This document shows positions 12,846 through 25,649 of a DNA stretch of 64,000 bases, piece by piece; position 1 is the first letter of the stretch, and every line of letters starts with the position of its first letter. The notes below the pieces were generated by a model. The model saw only the letters and a list, made by a program, of their open reading frames with translations, was not told the DNA's origin and made no database searches. The DNA lies in assembly GCF_965363235.1 (NCBI RefSeq), contig NC_134847.1, positions 61,412,439 through 61,476,438 of the forward strand. The letters are read 5' to 3'. The translations under genes were made by a program, and so were the position numbers. Source of the stretch: Mytilus galloprovincialis (taxonomy: Eukaryota > Mollusca > Bivalvia > Mytilida > Mytilidae).

Positions 12846-13004
12846 ACTATAAAGTGACCACAATTTGAATTAAGCCATCTATATAACGGCTTTGTCGAGA
12901 TCTAGCTGTTAGTTCTTATTAAAATGGAATTATTTAAACACAAACCTTTCAATACAACTACTAGTAATATAAAGAAACGCTTAAAGTCATAAACATTTAT
13001 TCTT

Positions 13005-13170
13005 CAGTAGCAAATAAAGGCAACAGTAGTATACCGCTTTTCAAACTCATAAATCCATGGACAAAAAACAAAATCGGGGTAACAAACTAAAACTGAGGAA
13101 AACGTATTAAATATAAGAGGAGAACAACGACACAACACTACAATGTAACACACACAGAAACGGACCAAGC
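13005..13170 (-). repeat. Dispersed repeat family R3
   Basis: Contains GGCAACAGTAGTATACCGC and AACGACACAACACTACAATG. Further copies lie near 27250-27690, 30355-30512, 36370-36620, 36790-36920, 46995-47285 and 48290-48390. It produces open frames such as 13004-13348 that recur with the repeat, so those frames are not host genes. Confidence 0.65.
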
Positions 13171-13455
13171 ATAACAGATATATAAAGCAAATAAAAACAA
13201 TGTATACAAAATAAATGACAGTAACAAATAATTCTATTGTGTGAATAAACAGATAACTAAATGATAAAGATTTATGATCATGATGTATGAAGAAATGAAA
13301 ATATATATAGGATTGATGAATTGATTGATCGTAGGTTTTTAACGCCACTTTCGGTCAGTTTTTATTGGTGGAGGAAGCCAGTGTGCCCGGAAAGAACAAC
13401 AAACTTTCGATAGAATAGCCGACGATCCTAGTAAATTAATGTTTTAATCAGACAC

Positions 13456-13530
13456 AACTGCCATGTCAGTGTCATGTGATATTGGTACAGGACGCAGCTG
13501 TCATGTCAGTGTCACGTGATATTGGTACAC
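13456..13530. repeat. Two-unit 40-base tandem repeat
   Basis: CATGTCAGTGTCATGTGATA at about 13461 recurs at about 13501 with one change (CACGTGATA). It lies just downstream of the copy 2 stop codon and so probably falls within its 3' untranslated region. Confidence 0.6.
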
Positions 13531-13592
13531 TAGATGAACTACATAGAATCGGTAACCGAGGCCCCTGTTACTGTGGTGGAATTGTTACTTTT

Positions 13593-16500
13593 TCAATTTT
13601 TTTTATTGATTTGTGTTGCCATCCATTTCAAACCATCACCATATCCTGTTTGGTGTAAAAGACTACTCATTACTAAGGTACATGGTCTGATGCTGAATTC
13701 GTCCTCTGTATTTTCCTTTAAAAAAAAATTGTTACGGCCATTTACTGAACAGGTAAGATTGAGACACAGCTAATTGTAAGAGTAAATATACTTGAATTAG
13801 TTGAAACATTTTTGTTGTACTGTTGGTATCTAACGTTTACAAGTACCATAATGCAAGAGAACGATTTCTAAGAAAGGTTATGTTACAAATAACTATTTAC
13901 TTCATTACACAATGTACTACAGTGTATGTAAAGTGCGGATCCTAAAATATCATTTTTACTGTATATGCCATAAATGTCTAATGTAGAATGATAAATAAAC
14001 AGACGAACTTTTTTTTACTTTCGAAGAAAATGAAGAAAATTAGTTAAAATGTATATGTTCAGAAATACATAATACTAATAAAACAAAGTAAGAGATGCGA
14101 GCGGGGTTTTATCGCGCCTAAAGCCATCCAGCTTTGAAATATATACCAAAATAGGTGAATATTTATGACATTTCACGAACAGATCGTGCAGGTGCTTTAT
14201 AACTAACAGGTAAGATGTTGTTGCAGTACAAAATATACATTTTAATACAATTAATAAAGTTGTATAACGTAGAATATGTTTTGTCATTCAGTTTCTTCAT
14301 ATTTAACTAAATTCCACTATGATGATTTCGTAATGCTAGTCATGTTTACTGTCGAATAATGATACTATTCTTTCATTTTTACTGTGGAGCGAATCATTAG
14401 TACTGTATATGCGGTGCATTTTCACTGTATAATTTTTTATTTATTTTTTTATCTATTACAGCTCATTTCTTTAAGCATGTAGAGCAAGACTTTAGTTGAC
14501 TTGCTTGTTTTTCTTTTATTGGATAATCGTTATGATAACACCCAATTTAATTCAAATATTAAAAATACAGGTTAAACTATCATATGCCTAATCATATTGT
14601 TTAAAAATGTCAATCTTATTTACAAAGTTTGTATAAACCATTAAACAAACAAAGCAAGCAAGCCAACCAAAGTTTTGCTTTGCATGCATTATGAAATTAG
14701 CTGTAAGGCCTTAATTTAGCCGACTTGCTCAAACAATAGATAAAGTAAGAGAAAGATTTGATAAAATTTAACTTACGGAGGAAAGTTTGGTTTTAAAACA
14801 CTCTAATAAATTCAATAGAAATAACATTTATTTCAAATGTATTCCATTTAGTTTCTTATAAAGCGTATAGGGATCTTTATCCTTATTTTTTTTTATCCAT
14901 TTCCATGACACTTCACCACTAATTACGTACATCTTGATATAGATTGAATCTTTGTTTTCCCGTTTAAAAGGTTTTACACTGGCGCCATTTATAACTTGCT
15001 GTTCGGTGTGAGCCAAGACTCCATGTTGAAGACCGTATGTTTACGTATAATGGTCTACTTTTATAAATTGTGACTCGGATGGAGAGTTGTCTCATTGTCA
15101 CATACGACATCTATATATGGCTCAAAAACGAAACGAGACGGGATAAAAAGGTATAAAAAAATCCACACTACATTTTTAATATATGTATAATGGGCTTAAT
15201 ATGATTCAGAATAGAGTAAAATAGTGGGTCGCATTTTGGTATAAGCGTGACGCCGGATTGCCGATTTTTTGCAAGCGTGACAGGTGAAAGTCAAATGATT
15301 GTGTCGTGAAAAACGAGAAATGAAGTCTAGCGGGACACAGGAATCAGCCAAAACAATAAGCGGAATACGGGAACTGCCAAAACAGTAAGCGGGATCCGGG
15401 ATCAGAACCCCCCCCCCCCCCCCCCCCCCAATGAGACCCCCAGAATAAGATATTTGTGTATATCAATCCTATTGTTACAGCCATGCCTTCAATAACAAAT
15501 GTATCCGATGCATGCATTTTTTTTATATTTTTGGTCCCTTTTTCAATTTTGAGGGGTCCAAATTTAAAGACAAAAGTCCTTTAATATAGATATTTGGGAT
15601 TCGTTGACATGCTGAATCTAACTGTGTATCTAGTTTGGGGATTTTTTGTCTAGTTGCTGAAACAGCCCACATAGAGTTCCAAAGGGTCTAAAATCAACAA
15701 AAATTAATTGTAGCAATCATTTCGTGTACAATAACCCAAATGTGTATGGTTTTACCTCTGCGGTAGTATCCATTCGCGGAAATGAATTTTTCATTTTGAG
15801 AATCGCTTTTGTTACAAGTTTGAAAAGCTATATATTTGATGAAGAATGAATGAGGAGTTTGTATTTCAATTTGAAAATACATGTATCATAAATCCTAAAG
15901 TCATCAACTAAGTTTTTTCGTTTGTTGCAAGTGCATTTATCACATAATTCTACAATAAAAATTCCTCGCATCTTTGAAAATTCTACATTAATAATGACTG
16001 CACTAACAGTGATAATTCATCGCATCTATAGCTAAAATGGATCGCTTTCAATAATCGATATGCTATATTATGATGCTTTTATAACACTTATTTGAACTTT
16101 AATGCTATGTTTGTATATTATAAAGACATATCACAATGAAAATATGTTAAAACTTATCTTCAAATCACTTAACTTGATATTTTCAAAACATAAACAAATA
16201 CAGTTTTCCCATGATCCTTTATTCTACAATAGACATACCCGCATATAACAGTAAAAATGAACTAGCTGGATTCGCACTTTATATACACTGGTACTATGCC
16301 AAAGTAAAATTAGGTATGCAGAGTGATCAGACTCATAACGTATAGAGGTTTGTTTTGTCCGTTTGTTTTAGGTTTTTGACCTAAATTTGTAATAAGTCAT
16401 TTTTGGGGTCCTTTCTTGCTTGCTATTCGGTGTGACTCAAGGCTAAGTGTTAATGACCGTACTTTGACCTATAATGATTTGCTTTTACAAATTGTGACTT

Positions 16501-19500
16501 AGACTGAGAGTTGTCATTGGGACTTATTCCACATCTTCTTATATCTGTATAAAGTATTTAGAATTATCTTCTTTCGGTAAAATCTGAATCATAGCGATCA
16601 ATTTGCCAAATATTTGTAAATAAACAACAAAAGTCTCTACATAATTTCTAAAACGTCCAGGGTACACTTTGCTGGAGATATAATACACTTTTAACAGTAT
16701 CATAGTTTATGAATTTGAAATAGCCGAAAACATCATTTTTTCATACTATCCATAGTTAATTAACATTTTAATAATGATATCGATTCCTTTCATAATCTTG
16801 TTTTCATTATCATCGATACGAGAACTTACATTATTAGATAAATATTTGTCGATTCCAAGCTCCTTGGTAAGTTGTTCTTTTCCATAGCAACCTCTGTTGT
16901 CTGTTTTGTTACCAAGAACTAGAATCGGTACATCAGACACATTTTCATCTGTTAGGATATTCTGAATAACATTACATTAGTCTTAAGTTATTTTGAATTT
17001 AGGAATGTTTCTTTCCGATGCATAGCTCATGATTTTTTGTCAATGTTTGTCTTAACTGTTTGACTTTTGTGATTTTGTCATCTCTTCAACATATTTATTT
17101 GGCCCTCATTATCATTGATTGACGGGACAAATATTTTCAAAAGGATGAGTCTGGTGCACTACAGTAGATACTTTTAATGTTACAACACTTGACTTTAGTT
17201 GTACAGTTGTACTAGAATAAATTCATTAAAGCCTTGACAAAAGATTCAAATTTGTCTAGGACAGATTTTACACAAAATACATTTATTTGAAAATAGTTAT
17301 GTGAAATATTGAGAGTTACGTGGGGCACTTTAACCGCACGACACCAATAACCAAAAAGGGCAATTCTTATGAATCTTCGTGTTCTGCCTTTATTGTTTGA
17401 AGACAGTCGATATTCTAGATTTTAAATGAATAAAGTCTTTATTTTTATTGTGTTTAAATTTTAATATTACGAATATATTACCAAGTCAGCAACCTTGTTT
17501 TCCATGTGCTACAAGTAGTATTACGTTGCTTATTTTAAATTTTTGCCATGGAGCTAGTAGTGTGGAATTTATTTGTCATACATATGATAAAGTATTTTAT
17601 TACTTACATTTAATTCTTGTCTAGCCTGTGGTAGTGACTGAGAGTTTGAAGCATCAACAACGAACACTATACCTTCAGCTGCTGGGATGTCTCTTCTAAA
17701 CAAACTTAATGCTGTTCTAATTCTTGGATCACAAGAATTGACTGTTCATGAATAAATAATTTGTTTTAGCAGGTTTATTTCGTCTACTCAATAACAAAAT
17801 TAAATTTAAAAAAAGTAAGAAGTTACCAATTTAATCCATCAAAGAAAAGGCTGATATTTACTGTGCAGTTACAAAATTACAAAATGCAATGATAAACAAA
17901 CGGAGAATGTGTTTAAAGGGAACACATATGATGCCCCCGCTTGCATATAATGTTATAAAGGAACAGACTCAAAATCTGTAAAATGACGATACCCACATTT
18001 GTACTTGATCTGAGTTTTGTTGTAACAGGCATTAGGTATACGTTTCATAACACTAAGTTGAGGCAAACTTAAGTTCGAGAACGGAAACGAAAAATTTTGC
18101 ATTTTTTCTATTTTGAGAGGGCATAACTCTAGAACGGTGAAAGTGACACCACCAAAATCGAAATTTTGGTTTGTGTTTTGTGGTAATTAACATTGTGTAT
18201 AAGTTTCATTACACTTCGTTTAGGCAAACTAAAAATAGAGAACGGAAACAAAAAATTCAGCAATATTTCATTTGTAGAGGGGCATAACTCTAGAACGGTA
18301 TACGTGACGCCACCAAAATTTTAACTTGATCAGTGATTTGTGGTTAAAAGCCTGTGTATAGATTTCATAACATTTAGCTGAGATAAGCTTAAGTTAAAGA
18401 ACGGAAACCAAAAAAAAAAGACAACAAAATTTCCATTTGTGGAGGGACAAAACTCTAGAACGGTAAAAGTGACGCCACCAAGATTCGAACTTGATCTGTG
18501 TTTTGTGGTAATTAGCATTGTGTATAAGTTTCATATTATTTGGTTAAGGCAAACTATATTAAAACAGCAAAAATTAATTATGGGACGTACGGAAGGACAT
18601 ACGGACAAGGGTAATACTTAATGCCGCCTCAGCCAATATGGGGGCATGAAATACTTTTGTGCTTAAACATTTTATTTTTCGTTTCAGTTGTCTGGAAAAA
18701 ACCTATCACCGATGACCACGAATGTGTCCGCTTGTTTACATCATCGCAACACGATGGCGTGCGACTAGTGTCACATGATCTGATTTCTATTCCAGAGTAC
18801 CTGAAATCGACCTTCCGTTTTGCGGGGTTTTCGTTTTTGCTCAGTCTTACGTTTTTTATGTAGTGCTTGTAAACATTTTCGTCTTTTCGTTATCTTATTT
18901 TTTTGCCATGGTTTGTCATTGACTTTCGTCCTATTTGTTTGTTTTTAATATGGTCTTGGTATCTTTCGCCTCTTAACCATCTTGGTGGTCTCGTGGTAGC
19001 AGTCTCGCTTTGATAGCATATTATCGAGGGTTAAACCAAAGATTAGCTGCTTCTCCGATAACGGAGAAACACGATAGGTGCCAAATGTGGAGCAGGAACT
19101 GCTCAACCATCCAGATCACCCTATATCATGCACGGTTATTAATGGGGTTCGTGTTGATCAGTCTATTGTGTACTATAATAAATGTTTACTCTTGTACTGA
19201 GTTCTTATACTGATCTTATACTGTTATTTGTCTTTTCTTTTTTTTCTTTTTTGCCATGGCGTTGTCAGTTTATTTTCGACTTATAAGTTTGAATGTCTCT
19301 TTAGTATACGTTGTCTCTCTGCTAGTTCATAGCAGCGTTAATAGTTTATATTTATGTTCCGTCCTGAATATGCATCATAATTGCCACTAAACGTAAAACA
19401 ACCATCCATTTATCTTCCGCTTGTGATCGTATAATTTCGTAGCTACAATCATGTCCTCTTTTCTTCATCGAACGCTACGTATCACCCTATTTTCACTTTC

Positions 19501-21000
19501 CATTAGCTACACGGCGGTTGCTACTAGTTGATTAGGATTGGTTTAACCTTCCTGTTATCTTAGACCCCACATAAGATTTATTTGGGTTATAACTACCTAT
19601 ATGTGCTCCTACTTCATACCCTTTGAATGTCACGTTACCAATTGTAAACTCTTCATAACCTACAAAATGAATTCGTCTTTTTCAGAAACTAGAGGACTAT
19701 GGTTAATCTCATTGTTGTTACACCAAAATGAATATAACGTTACGTCATTGGTTGCCTTTCAATTGTTTAGAACGTTTTTAACTAATCACAACGTTGTGGT
19801 GTACGCTTTTCCTTGTATAAACCATAATGCATTAGATTCTGAAACGGCGAATTACATAACACACTATTTTGATCATGTTTTATTTAATCTGATGTACTGT
19901 CGAATATTATTGGTGATTCCTGTTATCCTTCTAATGTTTTATATAATAAGTTTATTATGTAATCATCAAGGGCACAATTTCAAACTAGAAAGCAACCGTC
20001 TGAAAAATCCAGCCTCTCTTATCATTATCAACCTTTTTTGTACTGTTTTACAGGTCTTCTTTCTTATTTCAATTAAAGTGGATCGAGTTCTTTTGTATGA
20101 CAGTTCATGAGTGTATTCGGGATCTAAATAACTGAAACGCCACTCATATTCGAACTTTATGTGTGTTTGGTGGTTATAAGCATTCTGTACAAGTTTCGTT
20201 ACATTTGATCGAGGCAAACTTTAGTTAGAGAACTTAAACTAATATTGGGACATACGGAAGGATGTACAGGCAGAAAAGGCTAAAACATAATGTCCTCTCT
20301 ACCTCGGCGGGGTCGTAATTTTTTAATAATTCATTATGTTTGTGCTCCATACAAGTTGTGCTTCTGTCAATGTTTTAAATATTCCTTCACATTGACATTG
20401 AAAACACGTGTATTGTGTAATGTAATTCCATATTAACAATATAAGGCCACACCAATTTGACTCCTGTTCGACGGACCCGCCCGCACCTATTTTTTTCAAA
20501 ACAGAATATTTTTATTTTTTTTATATTCCCGCTTCCCGCATCCGGAAATGTAATCATGTCCATTTCCCGCACCGTTTTTTTTTTGTAAATATTATAAAAA
20601 GATATCAACATTTGTTTTTAAAATCACAGTCTAACCTGTATATAACGATTTTAAACATAAAAGCACCCCACAACACTGTGTAAATATCTGTGAGAATATT
20701 TGTTTTAGCATGAAACCTATTTTTCAAAAGTGAGAGTGTTCCGATGTAAATTTATAACAGCGGGAATACCTGTAAAGAACAAAAAATTGGTTTCTTTCCC
20801 CCTTACTTATATTCCCTATCAAAAAAATGTTCGTTGTTAGAATAAAGTACAAAGAACTTCTGAAGGATTTGCCTTCAACTGCAATTATATTGTATGCTGG
20901 CGAAACAAACTATCCATAGCCGCTGCATGTTTATGCACCTGTCCTGATTGATTCAGTGGCCTGTCGTTCAGCAGTTAGGCAACAACCATTTTCTTATCTG

Positions 21001-21031
<31 letters not shown>

Positions 21032-24000
21032 TGGGATTTTTTTGAAAAAAATATTTTGATGGCCTAGCTGAACGAAAAAAAAATTATGTTTTGCACTGTA
21101 GCTGAAAAAAAAATTATGCTGTCACCTGCTTGAAAAAAAAAATTTGCACTGCTGAATTTGAGAATAGTGAAAATAACAACAGTTGAGACAGTGGAACAGC
21201 AGATTATAAACATCTGTCCAGTCTACAGATTAAGCTAAGACTTATATTTATACCTTATTACTTTTTGTAATTTCCTGTAATAGTGTTTGATCCAGAAATA
21301 TTTAAAAGCATTCCAAATCTCCCGCATGTATGCTACTACATTAAGACATACTTAAAACAGCAACTATTATAAACATGATATGGTCATTTTATAACAGGGA
21401 TAGATATGGTATCATATTAAAACAGTCTTTTAAAGTAGCCCTGATTGTGTATGACACAGACTTGTATACCGGTAGTATTTTCCTTTGTATCATTCTGTAT
21501 CGTTCTTTCTACCTCTTTTTTCAATGGAATGTCAATTATCATAGTTGGAAACAGTGGATGTTTATAATTTGGAGCTACTCACTCTTTGCCATTACATATG
21601 GCAATGGTGGCCACTTCAATTGCAGTATTAAAATTCAAGGACTGTGGTACCTGTATGACAGACTCAGAGAATATCATAATGTAGAAAGTGGGCTAAAAAA
21701 ACAACAGAGACAACAGCCAATGCCAGGATACAGACAGAGCCATGCACTTTACATTTTACATCAATTAAAAAATTAAAATGAATTTTATGTAAATTTTATG
21801 GTTTTGAGAAAAAAAAATGTATTTCTGTTCCACATTATGAGAAAAAATTTTTTGCTTTCCATAAGAGCATTTATCCATTTATCGGAGGAAGGTTCTGAAA
21901 AAAAAATTATGAACATAATAAAAAATCCCAGGCCCCCCCCCCACCCCCAGATAAGAAAATGGTTGTTGCCTTATCATTTGTTGATGTGGTTCATTGGTAT
22001 TTTCCGGTTCGGATATATAAATTAGATCGTTGGTTTTCCTGTTCGAATTGTGTACGCTAATAATTTTGGGGTCCTTTTTAGCTTGCTGTTTGGTCTGTAT
22101 CAAAGCCCTGTGTAAAAGGCCGTACTTTGACCTGTGTTTGTTATTATCAGGTTGAGAACAACCCTCCCTCAGACAAGGGGTCATTTTACTGATGTCGAAA
22201 AGAAAATAGAAATACCAAGGATTTGTATAGTTCTTCTATACAAAACCTTTGAAAACTTAGAATTTTGTACTCAAAAAAAGGAAAGTTACATCATATGTTA
22301 AACAACTTTTTCTAAAAGAGGGGTCCACTTATTTTGAATAATATTAAACTGTTAAAGTAAATGTGTTAACATGGTTAAAGTCCAGGAATATTACAAAAAT
22401 TCTTGGACATGTTTTGACCATTTAATACCAGATAGATATATAGTTCTTTGAGAAAATATGAGCCCTTTTGTACAAACAAATATATTATATTTTATATTGA
22501 TCCTTCATAAAACATGTAAAAGGGATATTTATAACATTAAGGGGTTGCCCCAAAACTGATTATGACTTTGATTGAGAATTGTCTAATTGTCAGTTACACA
22601 TACATAGACCAGATTTAATTATTTCTTGGTGAACAGGGAAAAAATACTGCAGAAATTAAAGAAATGTCAAAGTACAAGTGATAAATCAAGTTTTAATATT
22701 GTCAAAACCTACTATTTTATGTTTACAAAAAAAAATTATAATCGCTCGCCTTTACTTTTCAAGCTTCGCCTCAAAAATTTTCAAATTAAATATTTTTTTA
22801 TTAAAATTTTCAAATCGCTCGCTCGCCCCAAATTTTGGAGTCCAAAAATCCGTAGAACAAGAAATTAAATTGGTGTGGCCTAAGTACTCTTTAACAATGT
22901 TACTCAACAGAATAAAATAGAAATATGCATTTACCCTAAGATAAGAGGACAAGTCAATTCTTTAATTACGTATGAATCACACCAAACGCGAACTATACAA
23001 ATATGTTTTATCTTGATCAGATCTTCAGTTTTGAAATCCACTCTATCATTTTGTATGCTGTGGATTCATTAATTTTCGTTGGATACCAATTTTCGTGGGT
23101 TTCGTGGTTACAGGTAAACCACGAAATTAAATGTTCCACGAATGACAAATTTGCTATGGGCTTATAGGAAGACTGCATCAAAACCACGAAATTAAATATC
23201 CACGAACATCCAAGTTTTCCCTTATCCACGAAAATTGGTACCCACGAAAACAAATGAATCCACAGTGTCTGGTTTTCTTTTATATCACCCAAATCGCTGA
23301 TTGACAGAAAAAGTGGAACACTACTTATATATGTAAACTTACAGGGGTAAGTGTAGTTTGTTGGTGTATGTTGAACTAGACGACCATCCTTCAGCTGACT
23401 CAGCTGACTCAGGAGAGTAGATTTACCTGCGTTATGAAGTCCTAGAATAAGCAAGTTGTATTTCTTGTTGATAAACCCTGTAATGGTAAAGTTAATAAAT
23501 GTGATTTTGTATATTCAATTGTAAGGTCAGGCATTATTGATTGTTTCATTGTTTAAAATAATAATATTAATATATCAATTCATGGTTGAATTAATATAAA
23601 TTGTTTGCCAGCTCATTTATTTTCAAAGTTTCAATCCCTTACAAAAATTGCGGTAAACAATATAAACCTCATATCTTATTTGACAAAATAAAATAAGAAT
23701 GTATCCATTGGACAAAGATGCCCCACCTTGTTAATATAGAAGAGTCAATATCTTATAGGTAGTTATCCTTTTAAAAAGGAACGTAACACAAGAACAATGT
23801 AATTGATGCCATCCAAATTCGAACTTAATCAGTGTTTGATTGTAAAAACCATTTTATATCAATTTGATTACATTTGGTTGATTCAAAGAAAAGTAAGAGT
23901 GAGAAAAGGGCAAACTCATATTTTTTACCATTTACAAAGGGACAAAAAAAAATAACAGTGAAAGTTACGCAATCCAAATTATACTTTATTCATGTTTGGC

Positions 24001-24354
24001 GGTAGTAAGAATTATGCACCAGTTTCAGCACATTTGGTTGTGACAAAGCAAAGTTCGAGCAAGTGCGGAAATGTTAAATTCAGCATTTTATTTATTTCAT
24101 TTATGAAGGGACATAACTCAAGAATGGTGAGGGTGATGACACCCAAATTTGAAATTTGATTGTTGGTAATAAGTATTGTGTATCAGTTTCATAACATTTG
24201 GCAAAATGAGGTAAGGTGACGGAATCCAATTTCCAGACTATTGACAAAAAAACAAAACAAAAACTAATAATGAAAGGCCATAATATAATCTAAGATAATT
24301 TAAATACATACCAAAATACTGCAGTATACTCGTAAACCAATCAAACAAAATCAT
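13593..24354 (-). CDS. SAR1-like small GTPase, copy 2 (type II), six exons, altered switch II
   Basis: Predicted exons, 5' to 3', are 24354-24312, 23477-23343, 19659-19597, 17711-17608, 16961-16830 and 13715-13593. They sum to 600 coding bases (199 residues) with GT-AG introns throughout. The N-terminus MILFDWFTSILQYFG matches SAR1. The P-loop is GLHNAGKS (residues 27-34), NKTD is at 133-136 and the C-terminal GLKWM resembles the SAR1 end. A 9-base tandem duplication in exon 2 gives SQLSQL. Switch II, DLGGH or DIGGH in the other copies, reads EVGAH (75-79). The invariant Asp and the second Gly are both replaced while the His stays. In this family those residues contact magnesium and the gamma phosphate, so nucleotide switching is probably impaired. 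The frame is open from end to end, so it may be an altered-function protein or a young pseudogene. Transposon insertions enlarge the introns, which stretch the gene over 10.8 kb. Confidence 0.85.
14993..15120 (-). repeat. Dispersed repeat family R1
   Basis: Reverse-strand copy with GGAGAGTTGTCTCATTGTCA and the preceding GAAGACCGTATG segment, in intron 5 of copy 2. Confidence 0.65.
15330..15429. repeat. Short tandem repeat and a 22-base C run
   Basis: Two to three units of about 30 bases containing AAAACAGTAAGCGGGAT are followed by an unbroken C run at 15408-15429. The length of such a run is often wrong in assemblies. Confidence 0.6.
16425..16550 (-). repeat. Dispersed repeat family R1
   Basis: Reverse-strand copy ending in CACATCTTCTTATATC, in intron 5 of copy 2 a few hundred bases from exon 5. 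Confidence 0.65.
17985..18650. repeat. Tandem array of about 160-base units (family R5)
   Basis: The phrase ACTCTAGAACGGT recurs at about 18127, 18287 and 18451, each followed by GTGACGCCACC or a variant and later by GTGTATAAGTTTCAT. The array ends in GGACGTACGGAAGGACATAC. Related diverged units lie at 20110-20320, 23780-24240 and 43020-43150. The array fills intron 3 of copy 2. Confidence 0.7.
18650..19045 (+). repeat. tRNA-derived SINE-like repeat in intron 3 of copy 2
   Basis: The right part (about 18982-19036) resembles a tRNA, with an A-box-like TCGTGGTAGC and a B-box-like GGGTTAAACC. The left part (GATCTGATTTCTATTCC and flanks) and the tRNA-like head both match 41495-41845 in intron 3 of copy 4. 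Sharing at the same intron means the insertion predates the copy 2/copy 4 split. It is not a working tRNA gene because the stems are poor. Confidence 0.55.
19240..19330 (+). repeat. Dispersed repeat family R2, fragment
   Basis: GCCATGGCGTTGTCAGTTTA followed by a run close to 36280-36350, the retroelement tail. Confidence 0.55.
21000..21029. repeat. 30-base G run
   Basis: Unbroken guanine tract inside the Harbinger-like element. It can form G-quadruplexes, and its true length is uncertain. Confidence 0.8.
21990..22140 (-). repeat. Dispersed repeat family R1, diverged
   Basis: Contains GGGGTCCTTTTTAGCTTGCT and GGCCGTACTTTGACCT, the reverse-strand signature of the family, nested inside the Harbinger-like element. 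Confidence 0.55.
23058..23265. mobile_element. Short inverted-repeat element (about 208 bases)
   Basis: Begins CTGTGGATTCATTAATTTTC and ends in its complement (AAATGAATCCACAG), with inner arms rich in CCACGAAA and TTTCGTGG. It is a typical small MITE with no coding capacity. It sits in intron 2 of copy 2, 78 bases past the exon 2 donor. Confidence 0.75.
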
Positions 24355-24383
24355 TTTGATGTTCCATGTTATACTAAATACAT

Positions 24384-25486
24384 AATTGTTTACCTTTGGT
24401 GTGTATTTTTAGTCTATTTTTAAGTATGACATGTGACATTTAAATATAGTATGAATGGATATCAATCTAGTAATGGTCAATATTAATAATTCTGGACAGA
24501 AAATCTTTACCTTTTATATATGAATAGGTGGAGTTACTTGAATACTGTTTAAGTATGAGACATATTACATGAAAGATTTTTAAAAAAAAGTTATTAATTT
24601 TGTTTAATAGTTTATCTAAAATTTGAAATAGTCCACAATTCAAGATCATTTAATATTCATGAAGTCTTAAACTGTCTGAGCACATATTTATTTTAACTTT
24701 TTCAGATTAATTTTGAATATAGGTTCAAGGTAAAATTCGTTTACAATATTAACAAAGAGCATTACTAGTGGAGTTTTAATTCAACTAGAGTATAACCAGC
24801 CCAATAGTCAGCACATCATTTATCATTGATATGGACATAATTATAAATTAACTGTTTACAATAATTAACATTTCCACCATGAAATACTAAGGCTTTTCTA
24901 CATCAGGAATAGATTATATCACCATTATTTGGCAAATCTTTTAGGAATGTTTGGTCCGCAATGCCCTTTAACTTCGTATTTGGCTTTTTGACATTTTTAT
25001 TCGAGAGTCACTGATGAGTCTGGCGCAATTACAAAAAAATCCAGGTATCTATGATGAGTTTATTTACGGTATACCAAAACATGAATTTTAAAAAGAATAT
25101 TTTTTTGTTTATATTGTAAAACGGACAATGTAACCACAATAAATGATCGACATAAGGTTACTCTTATTGTCATTTTATAAAGTCAACTGTCATTTGTATT
25201 TAGAGAATCATTTCAACAACAAACGTCTTTTGTAGACGAAACTCGCGTCTTGCGTGCATAATATTTACCCTTGTATCTTTGAAGAATGCTTTTATTTAAT
25301 GTATACAGTCTGCAATTTAGATTTACTTATGGATCATCTATTTTTTAACCCATGTTACCGCCATAGTTTAATTATATCTGAATAGCATCCATGCGCTAGC
25401 TTGTGTTTATGTATGTTTGAATTACATAAAAGTATGATATATTCACTAGTACTAGTTTTTCTTACGTCCTAAATTAAACCTGGCAT
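24384..25486. repeat. Segmental duplication, upstream of copy 2
   Basis: About 1.1 kb that matches 34336-35413 (upstream of copy 3) at high identity. Its first part also matches 44040-44650 (upstream of copy 4) at lower identity. It includes a hammerhead-family relic at 24895-25075. Because it lies directly upstream of the type II genes, it probably carries their ancestral 5' flank. Confidence 0.8.
24895..25075 (+). repeat. Hammerhead-bearing repeat, relic
   Basis: Carries CATCAGGAATAGATTAT, the CTTCAACTTCGTATTTGGC segment and GAGTCACTGATGAGTCTGGCG. Stem II and the second half of the ribozyme core have been lost, so it cannot cleave. Confidence 0.65.
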
Positions 25487-25649
25487 CTCATCATTTAAAA
25501 CATTTTAACATTTGTCAGATTTCCTCTGTCTGTAGTGGTTTTCAAGATAATGGACAAACGATATATTTCACCCCTATTCTCTATTTTTTGCCATGACGGT
25601 TATGTTTGTTGCCAAGCGGGGTCATCGGACACAGTATTTCAACTATATA

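Larger units (their letters stand above)
20445..22880. mobile_element. 2.4-kb DNA transposon with Harbinger-like ends
   Basis: Terminal inverted repeats GGCCACACCAATTT (left) and AAATTGGTGTGGCC (right) are flanked on both sides by TAA (20442-20444 and 22881-22883). A TAA target duplication with ends starting GG is typical of PIF/Harbinger elements. The inside has no recognised transposase. The longest frame, 21375-21776 plus, encodes 133 residues with no motif I know. A 30-base G run is at 21000-21029 and an R1 fragment at about 21990-22140. The element is probably nonautonomous or internally deleted. It lies in intron 2 of copy 2. Confidence 0.65.

Noticed and set aside
18982-19036. tRNA gene on the plus strand (and 41773-41840)
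   Set aside because: Box A and box B are recognisable but the stems do not pair properly, and both copies lie in a repeat in the same intron of paralogous genes, which fits a tRNA-derived SINE.
19601-20110. 169-residue plus-strand open frame
   Set aside because: Its start overlaps exon 3 of SAR1-like copy 2 on the other strand and the rest is intron. It has no domain, and its length comes from AT-rich composition.
21375-21776. 133-residue frame as a host gene
   Set aside because: It sits inside an element with TAA-flanked inverted ends, has no recognised motif and no splice context.
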